NCBI GenBank assembly: GCA_033439265.1
Contig: JAVTVX010000027.1
Coordinates: forward strand, 1,255,001-1,319,000
Direction: 5' to 3'
DNA length: 64,000 bases
Origin: Dillenia suffruticosa
Taxonomy: Eukaryota; Streptophyta; Magnoliopsida; Dilleniales; Dilleniaceae
The notes beneath the pieces were generated by a model, which saw only the letters and a list, made by a program, of their open reading frames with translations, had not been told where the DNA came from and searched no databases. Position 1 is the stretch's first letter, and the number at the start of each line of letters is the position of its first letter. Made by a program: the position numbers and the translations under genes. Shown here in pieces: positions 1-11,499 of this stretch.

Positions 1-743
1 GCCAGCTTTTGAGTACGACCTGACTCTACTCCATTAATGGTTTTAACGGTTATTTGATTCATAGAGTGGCAGCATATTAGTTTGCTTTGTTCAGGTATCT
101 GATGCACCATAATCAGACTCAACTACTTCTCTCTCTCTCTCTCTCTCATGTTCTTGGAGGGATCGGGAAAGAATAATTCATTTGTTGAGAGAAAGGGAGA
201 AGTCTGCATGTTCTGCTCAACAAAAACTAGTTATGAGACAAAAGCTGTTAATGTCATCCGTCATGCATGGCATAATTGGACCTTATAAGAAACAACACCC
301 CGGGGTGGGGGGGAACCCCTCCAATTTCCATCCCCTTAGAAAGGCTTCGAGTGCCTTCTCTAATTTTAATCCTTGAACCCAATGACCACTAGCTTTGAAC
401 GATCATTTGATTAATTCCTTTATATCGGTGCTTGCAATCCATAGACATGGGAAGCCCTTGAATCAGATAATCAGGGGTGGGCTGTTTTGAATTCTTACAT
501 TTTTTTATTTACAGTTGAGTAATGCTATCATTATTGAAATGAACTCAATTCGACATTTAAATCATAAAGGATGGTACCTATTAAACCTAACACAAGAATA
601 CCGGTGGAAGTTTTTTTTACATGGAATCAGACTTCATGAATAGACTTCAAGTTCCATAATCCAGAGAAGAAGAACAATTAATGTGTTTGCGGAAACGTAT
701 ATAGACATTGATGAACTAGTAAAAGCAACCACAAATAGAGGTG
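1..743. other. Intergenic stretch, no gene seen
   Basis: It holds a short CT run near 129-149 and a small C/G-rich patch near 297-320. The only open frame is short, has low-complexity flanks and resembles nothing I recognise. The right end probably contains the 3' UTR of the minus-strand LRR gene that stops at 744. Confidence 0.4.
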
Positions 744-2675
744 CTAAGAGTGCTTGCAAGGAGGGAGTGGAGAGCCACACAAACCAGGATTGTCCATGAA
801 GGCAGACACAGGAATTACAGCCTTGTGAGGAGGAATGCTTCCACTTAGTTGATTTCCGGACACATTGAACTCCTGCAGCTCTGACAAATTCAGCACATTC
901 TTCGGGATTTTGCCGCTCAAATTGTTCTGTGAAAGAACAATTGTACTCAACTCCCTAGCATTTCCAAGCTCTGCTGGGATGTTCCTAACAAGTCCATCTC
1001 CTGCTAGCTTCAAGACCTTCAATCCTGTCAATTTTCCCAGTGATTTTGGTATTGAGCCACCAAAAGGATTGTGTGATAGATCCAAAGATACAATAGAAGC
1101 CATGGCAGTTGTGTCTCCAATGTCCTCATCTATAGGACCAGTAAAATTATTGGAAGAAAGATCAATAGAGTTGAAATAGCCTAGTGGGTCTTGCACATTT
1201 TTTCGGAAAACTGTTTTTAGGTGCCCTGTGAACTTGTTGGAGTGAAGATCAATGTCCATCAGAAGCGACAGGTTCTTGAACTCAGCTGGTATTGCTGAGT
1301 GAAATCCGTTGTTTGACAAGTTGAGGAATGAAAGGCCCGTCATATGTCCTATCCAATGAGGTAATTTCCCTGATAACCTGTTGCTGGATAAATCAAGAAT
1401 TGATACTGATGATGAAGCTAACCAGCTTGGAAGCTGTCCTTCTATTCCAGTTCCTGCTAACATGAACCTAAAAAGATCCAAATTTGCAAAGACTTCAGGG
1501 ATTCTGACTAGTTTCAAAGGGTTGTAAGACAAGTCCAAAGACTGCAAATTCTTCAATTTAGCTATCTGAGGAGGAATTGGGCCCGAGAGCTTGTTTCTAG
1601 ACAAGTCTAGTGTCTGAAGGCTCCCCAGGTTGCCAAAACTGGAAGGTATTTTGCCCACAAAATAGTTGTTTGCGAAAAATATATCAGTGAGACTACTTAG
1701 GTGTCCTAAGGTTGCAGGCAGTTTTCCTGTAAGCTTGTTATTTTCCAAGATTAGTCTTTGTAAGTTTGGGAGCTTCCCAATTGATGGAGGTAAACTACCT
1801 GTCAGCTTGTTCTCAGATAACCTACAGAATTGCAGGGAAACAAGTCCTGAAATCGAAGAAGGAATGCTTCCGGTAATCTGATTTTGGTGAAGATAGAGAA
1901 GTACTAATCCTGAAAGTCCACCAAATGACTCAGGAATGCTTCCAGTTATTCGATTCTCAGACAAATCCAAGTAGTTCAGATTTTTGAGCCTGCCAATGGA
2001 TGGAGGAATACTACCAGACAGATTGTTTCCATGAAAATCGAGCTTAACCAATGATACCAACTTGCCAACAGTTGATGGAATTGAGCCTGATAGCTGATTT
2101 CCCGAGAGACCCAGCTCAGAAAGTGAGGTCAGAGAGCCAAAGACAGAAGCAGGAATAACACCAGAGACATAATTGTCACTAAGATAGAGCTTTTTGAGCC
2201 TTGTTAGATATTGAAATGATGTGGGAATTGAACCAGTGAGCTTGTTTGTATCCAAAAAGAGAAAAGTGAGGCGAGTCAACTTGCCAAATTCAGGTGGAAT
2301 TGGACCTTTAAGATCTTTAAGATTGCTAAGGTCTAGTAGTCTAAGAAATGTGAGGTTTCCAAGAGAAGGAGATAAAGTACCAGATATTGAAGTGTCCATA
2401 ATAAAGTCATTGCCAGTCATAAGGCCTGACCTTGAGACATTCACAACACGACCCCATGAGTCGCAGGTTACACCCTCCCAGGATCTGCAGCAGTCTGAGG
2501 AAGATGTCCATGTCCCAAACAAATTTGATGTGTCAGAAGTAATTTTGTGCTTGAAACCAAGTAATGCTTTTTTGTCAATTGCATTACAAGCTTTAGACTT
2601 GGGAGTCCAAACAGTTATCATGAAGAGAAGGAAAAAAATGAGTGGGGTTGTATTCCTCTGAATGCGAATCTCCAT
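744..2675 (-). CDS. Extracellular leucine-rich repeat protein, DRT100-like, no kinase
   Basis: A 643-residue protein in one uninterrupted coding exon. Residues 1-29 form a signal peptide: a basic start, then the hydrophobic stretch PLIFFLLFMITVW, then the cleavage-like end SKAC. An LRRNT cap follows with the paired-cysteine pattern DCCRSWEGVTC. About twenty plant-type 24-residue LRRs (LxxLxLxxNxLxGxIP) run to about residue 620. The C-terminal cap NPGLCGSPLPPCK closes the solenoid, and the protein ends there with no transmembrane helix and no kinase. Several NLS/NLT sites could be N-glycosylated in the apoplast. The family (DRT100-like proteins, polygalacturonase-inhibitor-like proteins, truncated receptor-like proteins) includes defence and cell-wall proteins, but the sequence does not show the ligand. 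The start chosen is the first Met, directly ahead of the signal peptide. A second, unrelated-looking LRR gene lies 2.9 kb away on the same strand. Confidence 0.9.
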   Translation of the reverse strand: MEIRIQRNTTPLIFFLLFMITVWTPKSKACNAIDKKALLGFKHKITSDTSNLFGTWTSSSDCCRSWEGVTCDSWGRVVNVSRSGLMTGNDFIMDTSISGTLSPSLGNLTFLRLLDLSNLKDLKGPIPPEFGKLTRLTFLFLDTNKLTGSIPTSFQYLTRLKKLYLSDNYVSGVIPASVFGSLTSLSELGLSGNQLSGSIPSTVGKLVSLVKLDFHGNNLSGSIPPSIGRLKNLNYLDLSENRITGSIPESFGGLSGLVLLYLHQNQITGSIPSSISGLVSLQFCRLSENKLTGSLPPSIGKLPNLQRLILENNKLTGKLPATLGHLSSLTDIFFANNYFVGKIPSSFGNLGSLQTLDLSRNKLSGPIPPQIAKLKNLQSLDLSYNPLKLVRIPEVFANLDLFRFMLAGTGIEGQLPSWLASSSVSILDLSSNRLSGKLPHWIGHMTGLSFLNLSNNGFHSAIPAEFKNLSLLMDIDLHSNKFTGHLKTVFRKNVQDPLGYFNSIDLSSNNFTGPIDEDIGDTTAMASIVSLDLSHNPFGGSIPKSLGKLTGLKVLKLAGDGLVRNIPAELGNARELSTIVLSQNNLSGKIPKNVLNLSELQEFNVSGNQLSGSIPPHKAVIPVSAFMDNPGLCGSPLPPCKHS

Positions 2676-4756
2676 GGAGGTCTCAATTTAGAAAATAAGG
2701 CTAAACAGCGTTCAGATGTGCAGACTGCAGAGCAATAAAGTCTATGAACCGTTAAAGAGTCATTTGTAGAGATAGCCGTTGAGGAAACCTGTAGATAGAT
2801 CCATACGCAATCACTGAGAATTAGGGATTTGTATAATATTTGTCAGTGGCTATTGACTCAGACTATTATTAAGCAGATAAGTTGGTGAAAAAAATGTAAA
2901 TTATGCAAGTTGGAGTGCTCGTGAATTCTGGTGGGTCAAGGTGAGCTGGAAACACTTGATCGCATGGGTCCCCCAAAGAAGAAAGCCACAGCATTCAAAC
3001 AAGTCAATGATAAAAGATCAAATTTTACGAGACATTTCACTTAAATTTTTCTATATTTCGAAAATAGTTTATTTTTTTTAATCCAAACTCAATATCGATA
3101 AAATAAAAATAAAAAATTTCCCCATAGAAATGATATTTGAAAAGTGGGCTTCCATGATCGGTAAAGATTAAAACTACTGTTTTGATTTTTTTTGTAAGTA
3201 ATATAATATGGATCGGATGAATCGGGAAATTAATTAATTAAATTCTACATGATATATACAATTTGAGTTTAAAATAAAACTTTTCAAATGGGGCTATCAC
3301 TTAAAATTTAGTCTATGCTCATTGATTTATTTTGTTTCTTTAACACAATTTCGAATATTTTCCTTTAATTGAAAAATATTTTATCTAATTTAAAATAACT
3401 CAAATTTAAAACTTTATACATTTTTCTTCACCCATTTAATTCTTTACTTTGTAACATTATTCAAAATTTTTGTTAATTTCCTAGACCCATGTGGATCGTT
3501 AATTGATTATACAAAGAGTATTGTTGGTTGGAAAAAAAAAAAAAAGTGAATAATACAATTGACAAAATATTGTCTCTAGAAAATTGTGCTAAAAATTGTC
3601 TAACACACTTCTCAACAATTATCCCAATTTTGCCAAATAAAGGGGCATGGCCTATGCAAGGCTGGAGACTCGAGTGGGATTTTAAAAAAAACGTGAAATC
3701 ATGATGACTATGATGATGCCTGTGGAGGCGGGGATGGGAGGTTGGGAAAAGTCTAAGAAGATTTGCACTTGGACTATGCCGGGAATTTGGGAATTTGTAA
3801 GCATCAGAGCGTTGAATTTCCAAATGAAAGCTCGGAAATTATGGAAAATTTTTTTAATAAATTATCAAAATCCGATAATATCATTAAATTTAATTAAATT
3901 TAAATTAATTTTTTAAGAAATAAAATTCTCTTTATATCTATTTTTATTATATATAAATTTTGAATTCAAAATTTTATTTAAAAAATATCAATATCAAATT
4001 ATTAGATCAACTAAATATACGTGAAAATTAAGGAATCGAATTACTAGACGTTAGATGGTTATTAAAATCTGCATTCAAGTCGAGCAATCCCAAAATTTAG
4101 GAGACGTTAATGTCACTAATCAAAAGGAAAGAAAGAAAAAGCCATCGAGAGTTGTGAAGGTTGACTTGACAGCTAAGTGCATAATCTAAAACCAATTCCA
4201 TGCAATTAACTAAAGAAAAACAACCGATATTGCTATCTTTTCTGAATCTAACTACGAAAATCTTATTCTGCTATAGAATATCATGGGGACATGAACAACG
4301 AGTACTGATATCCTCTATGAATCTAACTACCAAAATCTTTTCCTCCTATAATTGTTACTTTTAGGGTAGTGCTATCACTGTAATTCCACAGAAACATCAA
4401 AAAAATTGCGGTATGTTCTTGGTAATCAGAATCCTTAATCGCTTTTTATTTTTAATAAGAAAGAGAAAAATGATTTTGGTTTATCCAACAAATTTTAAAT
4501 TTTCCTTTTAATGGTAAACTAAAGAAAGAGATGGCAAGAAGCTATTCTTGAGTAAGATCAGATGGTTACTTGTTGTTTATTGCCAAGTTAGCTATAAATG
4601 ACGCAAACTTAAGACTACACCGACAACAATAAAAGAGATAAATCCTAAGATGAGATTGAATCTCATTATTTAAAGAATTTTCAATTGTCACTAACGGGAT
4701 ATGACCAGAATAATCCTGACTATTTAAAATTTGTTTGGACGAGACTGCCGGCCATC
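2676..4756. other. AT-rich intergenic stretch with a degraded SINE-like copy
   Basis: No gene is visible. The first 200 bases should hold the promoter and 5' UTR of the LRR gene ending at 2675. The segment 3858-3990, read on the minus strand, matches the dispersed SINE-like family (TTGAATTCAAAATTTATATAT, ATAGATAT, AGAGAATTTTA, TTATCGGAT in the same order). The small open frames around 3473-3916 are AT-rich and not protein-like. Confidence 0.4.
3858..3990 (-). repeat. Degraded copy of the SINE-like family
   Basis: On the minus strand the order of blocks GAATTCAAAATTT, AATAGATAT, AGAGAATTTTA, then TTATCGGAT is the same as in the plus-strand copy at 37346-37530. No target-site duplication could be found, so the limits are approximate. 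Confidence 0.5.
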
Positions 4757-5065
4757 TAAAGCAAGACAGAGACGTCCAAGGGGCACTCCATTGATCACAA
4801 CCCTTCCCTCGTGTTCAAATCCGTTTGTTACACGAACGCTTATTGTCGTAACCGGGATGGGTACCTTCGTCCCTTAATCAAGTTGGGAGTTCGATTCTCC
4901 CAGAATACGAAAAAAACAATGTTAGAAGAACCGTCCCAAAATAGATTATGTAGCAGTCGATCCAGATTAATTAGAGTAAAACTCCAAATACTGAACTGTG
5001 ACCTGGGCCAAGGTATCAATAAAAAATCCGTGTGTTACCAAAAATAAAAAATAAAGCAAGACAGA
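4757..5065 (+). mobile_element. SINE-like retroposon with 14-bp target-site duplication
   Basis: The element at 4771-5051 is flanked by the perfect 14-bp direct repeat TAAAGCAAGACAGA (4757-4770 and 5052-5065). The 3' end is A-rich (TTACC followed by AAAAATAAAAAA). Two pol III B-box-like motifs are present: GTTCAAATCC near 4814 and GAGTTCGATTCTC at 4888-4899. The second sits in a perfect tRNA T-arm (stem GGGAG/CTCCC, 7-nt loop). No full tRNA cloverleaf can be folded. Duplication, A-tail, size and B-box together indicate a tRNA-derived SINE. Confidence 0.75.
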
Positions 5066-5563
5066 CGGGAGAAGCTGATGAGGATAAGTACCTGTGGATT
5101 CTTTCTAAAAGGGCCCACGGGTCATTGCCAGTCAGACATGGGCCCCCATCAAAGCAGAACAAAAATCCAATCAAACGGGCCTTACCTAAATGGGGCCCAG
5201 ATTGGTAGACACTCCAGTACCTGGAGCCCTCTAAATTGATTCGCAGACACAAAGCACGGGTAGTACAGGCTCTCACGGGCTTGCGTGCACAAGCATCATA
5301 AAAGGCATGCGATTTTTTTTTTTTTTTTTGATAAAGTCGAGATTAATAGAAATCTACATCAAACAAGCCAAAAGAAGCAGACATTAATTAAAAAAAAAAA
5401 AATCATACATTGATTGTGTTATTAACACTTACGAGCTTTACTACACTGACAAACCTTATCTAAAGCACAAATTTACAAAACCTCACAAAAGAACAGAAAA
5501 AAAAAAACAGAAAAACAAACAAAACAGAGAGAGAGAGGGAGAAGAAATAAACATTCGCACAAT
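5066..5563. other. Spacer downstream of LRR gene
   Basis: A moderately GC-rich block (5090-5290) is followed by a T17 run near 5311 and an A/GA-rich stretch just downstream of the LRR stop, probably its 3' UTR. The open frame on the minus strand here does not resemble a known protein. Confidence 0.35.
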
Positions 5564-6844
5564 TCAAGGAATGGCAGGAGCAAAGCTCTTACACTCCATT
5601 AACGATTTTTGGCCACCTCCTTGACAGAAAAAGAAAATCCCCGGACACCTATAGAGGCAATTGTCCACCAGATTCACATTAACCGACCCGGGTTTCAAAC
5701 CCATTAGAGGACCCGGAATTGGACCCATCAAGTAGTTCCCACCCAACAACAGCCTCTCAAACGGTGAAATACCCGACCCGGGAACCACAGCCTTCAAAGC
5801 ATACTGGTTCGGAATCTTACCCGAAAACTGGTTATTCTCCATTGACAAGGCTGACAATTTTGGCAACAAAGCCATAAATGCCGGCAAAAGTCCCTGAATC
5901 TGGTTGTGACTCAAATCAACGGCTATTAACTCACTCTCAAAACCCATGTTGGCCGGCACTTGTAGGGATGAGAATTGATTGAAAGAGAGTGTCAATTGTT
6001 GCAAAGAAGGATGTGAGAATAGAGAAGCTGGGATTGACCCACTAAGCTTGTTGTGACTGAGATCCAAAACTTGCAAGTATCCAAAATTAGAAACCCCCTC
6101 ATAAGGGACATGACCTTCAAGACTATTGTTCCTCATTGAAATCTCAACCAAAGACCAAGGTAATGTCTTCACCGGCACTTCACCTGAGATGTAATTGTCA
6201 CTCACATCCAAGTAATACAAATTCCTAACATAACCCAGATTGGGAAATTCACCATAGAGCTTGTTTCCTTGCATTTCAAGTCTTTTTAAGCTAGTTAAGC
6301 CATTGAAGCTCTCTGGAATCCGATCCTCAAACTCATTGTGGTCTAAGTAGAGCTCCTCAAGGTTATATAGACACCCGATTGAGCTAGGAATTTGACCCGA
6401 GAATGAGTTTCCGGAAAGACCGAGTCTGCGAAGACGAGTGAGGTTAGAGAGAGAGTCGGGGACAGAATTGGAAAGAAAATTGTTGGAGACATCAAAGGTT
6501 TCTAAATAAGGAAGGTTCCAAGAGGAGGAGGAAGAGAGTGAACCGGAGTAACCGGCTTGGTCAAGAGTGATTTCGGTGACCCGGCTAGAACCAGATAAAA
6601 CGACATCGCATCGGAGACCACAAGTGAATTTCTCGGTGTAAGCGTTGTCACATGGGTCGACTGAGAAGTCCCAGGAGCTGAGACATGAACCGGGAGTAAT
6701 GGAGCTTGGCGAGAGACTGTTCTTTAAGTCTTCTAGGACTTGTATGTCTTCCCAATAGGTTTTTGAGTGAGTGAGAGTTAAGAGGTTTATGGTTGTGATT
6801 AGAAGAAGCAGAGAAGACGTAAGAGAAAAATAAAGATTACCCAT
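5564..6844 (-). CDS. Secreted leucine-rich repeat protein, no kinase
   Basis: A single-exon gene. I place the start at the second Met (position 6844), because MGNLYFSLTSSLLLLITTINLLTLTHS is then a proper N-terminal signal peptide. An in-frame upstream Met at 6874 would add ten residues. The mature protein begins with a WEDIQVLEDLKNSL helix and an LRRNT-like cap with cysteines (SSWDFSVDPCDN, FTCGLRCD). About eleven LRRs follow (for example LRRLGLSGNSFSGQIPSSIG). A cysteine-containing C-terminal cap (DNCLYRCPGIFFFCQ) ends the protein. There is no membrane helix or kinase, so an apoplastic or cell-wall role is inferred; the ligand is unknown. The repeats are irregular in length, unlike the regular solenoid of the LRR gene at 744-2675, so this is not a recent tandem duplicate. 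Three tandem 130-139-bp repeats begin about 65 bp upstream of the start. Confidence 0.88.
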   Translation of the reverse strand: MGNLYFSLTSSLLLLITTINLLTLTHSKTYWEDIQVLEDLKNSLSPSSITPGSCLSSWDFSVDPCDNAYTEKFTCGLRCDVVLSGSSRVTEITLDQAGYSGSLSSSSSWNLPYLETFDVSNNFLSNSVPDSLSNLTRLRRLGLSGNSFSGQIPSSIGCLYNLEELYLDHNEFEDRIPESFNGLTSLKRLEMQGNKLYGEFPNLGYVRNLYYLDVSDNYISGEVPVKTLPWSLVEISMRNNSLEGHVPYEGVSNFGYLQVLDLSHNKLSGSIPASLFSHPSLQQLTLSFNQFSSLQVPANMGFESELIAVDLSHNQIQGLLPAFMALLPKLSALSMENNQFSGKIPNQYALKAVVPGSGISPFERLLLGGNYLMGPIPGPLMGLKPGSVNVNLVDNCLYRCPGIFFFCQGGGQKSLMECKSFAPAIP

Positions 6845-6910
6845 TTGCTTGTTTTGTGGGAACAGCGAATGCAATCAGTTCTGGTTTATTTAGTGAGAGA
6901 GACAGAGACA

Positions 6911-7310
6911 GATGATTGAAGAGATGGAGAGGAAGGACGGGGAATTAATCTGGGTCCTTGGATTTTGGTGGAGGAGGAAATCAATGGCATTCTCACCTTT
7001 GGACAAGAATGTTAAGAAATTATAAAGTGGAGAGAGAGAGAGAAAGAGAGATGATTGAAGAGATGGAGAGGAAGGAGCAGGAATTAATCTGGGTCGTTGG
7101 ATTTGGAGGTGGAAATCAATGGTATTCCTATGTTTGGGCTAGAATGGTAAGAATTGGGAAGTGGGGGGAGAGCGATAGAGAGAGACGCAGAAATGGAGAT
7201 GAAAGACGGGGAGTGAATCTAAGCCGTTGGATTTTGACAGAGGATGTAATCAATTTAAGTACTTTGTTTGGGCGAAGAACGGCAAAAAATGGCAAATGGG
7301 TCAGAGAAAA
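6911..7310. repeat. Three tandem degenerate 130-139-bp units in LRR promoter
   Basis: Units start near 6911, 7050 and 7181. Each has the same order of blocks: ATGGAGAGGAAGGA, then AATTAATCTGGGTC or a variant, then GTTGGATTT, then ATCAATGG, then AAGAAT, then a GA-rich spacer. The second unit starts 139 bp after the first; the third is about 130 bp on and more diverged. The array sits directly upstream of the minus-strand LRR gene start. Confidence 0.75.
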
Positions 7311-7640
7311 TCTGTACATCAATGTGGTCTCACGAGGCAATTCGTCAGACCCCCCTTCGTCAGACCCCCCTTCCGTATTTAAATTTGTAATCTTGCATGA
7401 AAGCTGAAGAGAGAGAGAGAGAGAGAGAGAGATGTTTAGCGGATGACGTTGAGATGACGAGCTGTGGGTATCGGCGTAATTGTGGAGGTTGGTTGCGGGT
7501 TTCTATTAAAAATCGCATTCGGAACAATAATGTGTTCGACCCACTCTTCAATGCCTAGCTACAAAAATAGATCCAAATCCTAAAACAGGCCTACATGAGA
7601 TAGAATCACTGACTTTGCTGTTACTACGATCTTAGTCTAC

Positions 7641-8104
7641 GTTTAGTAGGACCCTTTTTCTTTTTTTTTTTTTTTTTTTTTCTTTTTTTAGTTTCTCTCC
7701 TACTAAACAAAACACTACCAAATATTAATTTTTAAAAAACTTAAAATAAGAGTTTTTTTTATGAAGAAAAAAAGAAAAAAAAAAACAAAAGCTCCGCTTT
7801 TAAAAACGCATAAGTATTTTAGGAAATATATATTTTTTATCCCATTTACATAGTCATTTAAAAAAATATAATATTTTAAATATATTCATATAATAAATTC
7901 ATTTACCTTCGTATTATTTATTTCTAACTTTTGATTTTTAATTATTAATTATTAATTATTAATTTTATTTTAAAAATTATAAAACCAATTTAATTTTAAA
8001 AATAAAATTATCAAATAATTTTTAATTTTATTTAAAAAATTATTAATTTTTACTTGTAAATTTAAAAAAAAAAAGAAAAAAAAACCTACCAAACCATACT
8101 AAAC
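7641..8104. mobile_element. MITE-like AT-rich element
   Basis: The ends are imperfect inverted repeats: GTTTAGTAGG at the left, and at the right TACCAAACCATACTAAAC, which reads GTTTAGTATGGTTTGGTA on the other strand. The interior is extremely AT-rich and resembles that of the element at 49699-50058 in block order. I could not fix a target-site duplication. Non-autonomous DNA transposon is the best reading. Confidence 0.4.
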
Positions 8105-10291
8105 CTTTTCATCAGCTGAATTATGTACAACGATTAATGATTAATTCTCTAACAAACTTTGAATTTTCATCAAAACCTTCGCTGTTTTTTGAACATTCCA
8201 AAATTAGTTCCTCTGTTTGGTCACCAGACTCATAATTGTGTAAGAATTTTCTCATGTTCGTTGTGCTTATCCTTTTTAGCAACGCCTTGTTGCTTAAACG
8301 ACACTCTTTCTATTACGGTGCGCATTAGTATATTTTAATAAAATTTTAATTAAATATTTATTTAATTCGATTAAAATATATTAATAATTGATAAATTTTT
8401 ATTCATTTTGTTCGATATGTTATCACATAGTAACGTTTTAGAGAATTTTTGTTTAATTAGTCGGTGCGAGCATAATTGAAGAATTTATTTTTTTTAATAT
8501 AACCGATCGATATTCAAAATCATATTTTGATTAATTTTATCCGAGTATTGTTAGATCTGGATTAAAAAAAGAGAATTTCTGATATAGTTTTTTCTATTTT
8601 TAAATTTTAAATTTAAAATTTGATTAAAAGAATACTGTGCCCATTCGCCACACAAAACTTGCGATTTAGTGTATGTGGAGATAGCTATAAAGGCAATGAG
8701 CGAGGAGATGCTTGGGAAGAAAGAGTGATTAGAGGAAAAAAAAAAAAAAAATGAAACTCGAGCAATGAAAATTGCTCTACGTCATTTATAATATAATACG
8801 AACTAAATAAGAAAATATTAAATAAATCAAATTTTATATCGATTTGTATGATAATTATTAGACTAATTTAGAATTGATCAAAATATATTCATAATTTGAT
8901 TAAAAAATAATTAAAATATTCCGATCAAATTAATCTTTCTTGTCCTAAAAATTTTGTGAGAAGGAACTTATCTGATACTTAGTACCTTAGTTATTAAAGC
9001 TGACTTGCACATTGAGCTGTATATCTTGAAATTTATTGCTCAACCGGCTGAACAACAGATTTTTTTTATTATTTTAAAATATAAAATTATATATTTTTTA
9101 TTATTTTAAAATGTAAAAAGCAGTGAGTAGTGAGTAATATGGGTTGAGGGTTAACCCACTATGGACCTGTGAATTGATACAGATTGACTAAATAAATGAC
9201 CTAATTTATGAACCGACCCGTGGAATGAATAGATCCAAGGTCAACCCACTCCGATTGATGGGTCGGTCCGAATTTAATAACTATCCGGTCCGACCGAGTT
9301 TAATAACCATGCTTAGTCCAACTCGAGAACAGAGAACATGAAAAAGGCGGGTAAAACTAAGAGAAGGGTTGACCCAAAAGGAGGCACTGCATAAGGGTTT
9401 TGTCAACTATATTTGCTTGAACTCTAAGAGCTCAACAAATTTGAAGTATCCACTGAATTTGGCCATGAGGGTGGATTGGGTCAAAAAGTGATTTGTAAGT
9501 TCTTTCGAATTCACCCAAATCCTAAGCAAGCAAAAGTTCCTCTGCTTACTTTAGGGATGAAACACAAATATTGAGTCGGTGACAATGTCTTGATTTCATT
9601 TAAACTCAAATTCTTGATTTCAGGTGACAACGTCAAATGTGAGAAGATTAGCAATTTTTAAAATTCTGCAGTCTCACATGCATATGATAAATGAATTATT
9701 TCTGGGTTAGTATGCAACTCGACACGATTCTTTCATGCTTTAACACGATTGACTTTGATACAAACATAAGCCCTAATCAACTAATTTTGCATTAGATTTG
9801 AGTTGAGTATTGCGAGTCACGGGGAGAACCAATGAAAAGGAGAGAGAAAAAGTAAGTTTAATCTAAACTACCTCTGTAACATGTCAGTTTTGACTGTACG
9901 GATGAGATTTTGTCAGAGGTGAAGGTAATAAGATTGAGGTGAGGTACAAGGTAATTATCTTGGACTAGGAGAATTGTGTGGTTGATCTGGGGTCAGGACA
10001 CTGCAATGTTAGGAGACAATGCCATGAAATGGGACCAGCAAATGGGCAATGGGACCATAACGTAGTGGATGACACCCAACTGCTCGACAACCTTTTGGAT
10101 TACAAATTACAACCCGATTGGATTTTAAGAGTGGCTGCTTTTATGGCACTTGGATTAGCTGCCACATTTCATCTGCCAAAGTTCGTATTTTCTAGTGAGA
10201 GAGAGAGAGAGAGAGGGTTGTGTTTTTCACTGTGATCAAATGGTGGAAATTGAGGAATCAGCAACAGTTGTCGAACAGAAAGAAGAATGCA

Positions 10292-10350
10292 AGAGAGAGA
10301 AGGCAAATCCCACCCAAAAAAAAAAAAAAAAACAGAGAGAGATGGCAAAT
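10292..10350 (+). mobile_element. Poly(A) micro-insertion with 17-bp duplication
   Basis: AGAGAGAGAAGGCAAAT (10292-10308) recurs with one mismatch at 10334-10350. Between them lie only CCCACCC, about 17 A residues and one C. This is the footprint expected of a severely 5'-truncated retroposition event. Confidence 0.55.
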
Positions 10351-11499
10351 GGAAGTGGACAACAAAGAAATTAAAGCCCATATTTGCGCAACGAAAGAGA
10401 AATCTTGGAGTTTTTTTTTTATCCATATCGCTGTTTAAATTTTATCTAATTAATTTAGATCAAACACTAAATACCATAAAACCTATTTAAAATATGATTT
10501 TTTTAAATTTTTTTTCATCGTTCACACGAAGACCTCTCGTTATCTTTTCATTCGTCTGGCATTTGAAGTGCCGCGCTATGCTTTTTATTTCTCGTTTAAA
10601 CCCAACCCCCCAGTTGAGCTTTTTTGGGAATTGTAAGACCTTGATTTAGTGACAAAAAACAACCTTTTCAACATATATATGGGGTAAAACTCAAAAAAGG
10701 GGCCGAGAAAAAGCATTAGTATTATTTTTTTAAAAAATTATTTAAATTTGAATTAATCATGTTATCCATGGCAGAACATCAACTTGCGGACGTAGGAAAA
10801 TACTAATGCTTTTGTGGGTAGGATTGAAAAGTGGATCTTTAAGAAGACATGATGACTTCTTCATATTCTCTTCGAATGCTTGTTTGGGAGGAGAAAAGGT
10901 CAACAAAAAAAAATAATAATAATAAGAAAAAAATAAGAAAACTTGGGCTTGACTGGTACAACAGGTTCTTTTAGACCAATATTCAGCTGCAGATTTTTGA
11001 GTCTTTCAAGTATTGTGCTATACCGAGCCCTCAACAGACATTTTCCTAAATCTCGACTTATTAACAATCTTTTTACTAACAATAACTATGATTAAAACCA
11101 AAAATTTTATGAGATAAAATTTAATAATGTACAAAAAAGTATAACAATTCTGGAGGACTTTGGACACCCATTTTTTTCAAATGTTATTGTGCAGTTCTCG
11201 CGACTGCTGTACGCCCTTTCAAAACAAAACGAGAGAGAGAGAGAGGCTTTTCTAGATCGAAAGCATCACAAGATTATTTCATCCACAATCACTACCTAAA
11301 ACAAGTAATATCTACCATTGTAATGTTTGGAAACAGAAGGATGTTCATACTTTCATGGGCAAAATCATGTAAAAAACCGCATGCTAGTTTATAATGATGT
11401 GAGTAAAGGGTAAGAAAGCTGAGAAAGGCACCTTATGATGATATTTGTGCTCATGAACATCCTTCAAGCGACCATTCAAAGATAGTCTTCTTTCCTTGA

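Noticed and set aside
4885-4901. A perfect tRNA T-arm suggesting a tRNA gene
   Set aside because: The acceptor, D and anticodon arms cannot be formed around it. It lies inside an element with target duplications and is better explained as a SINE B box.
744-6844. The two LRR genes as a recent tandem duplicate pair, or as receptor kinases
   Set aside because: Their caps, repeat number and repeat spacing differ strongly. Neither has a transmembrane helix or kinase domain, and no kinase exon follows.
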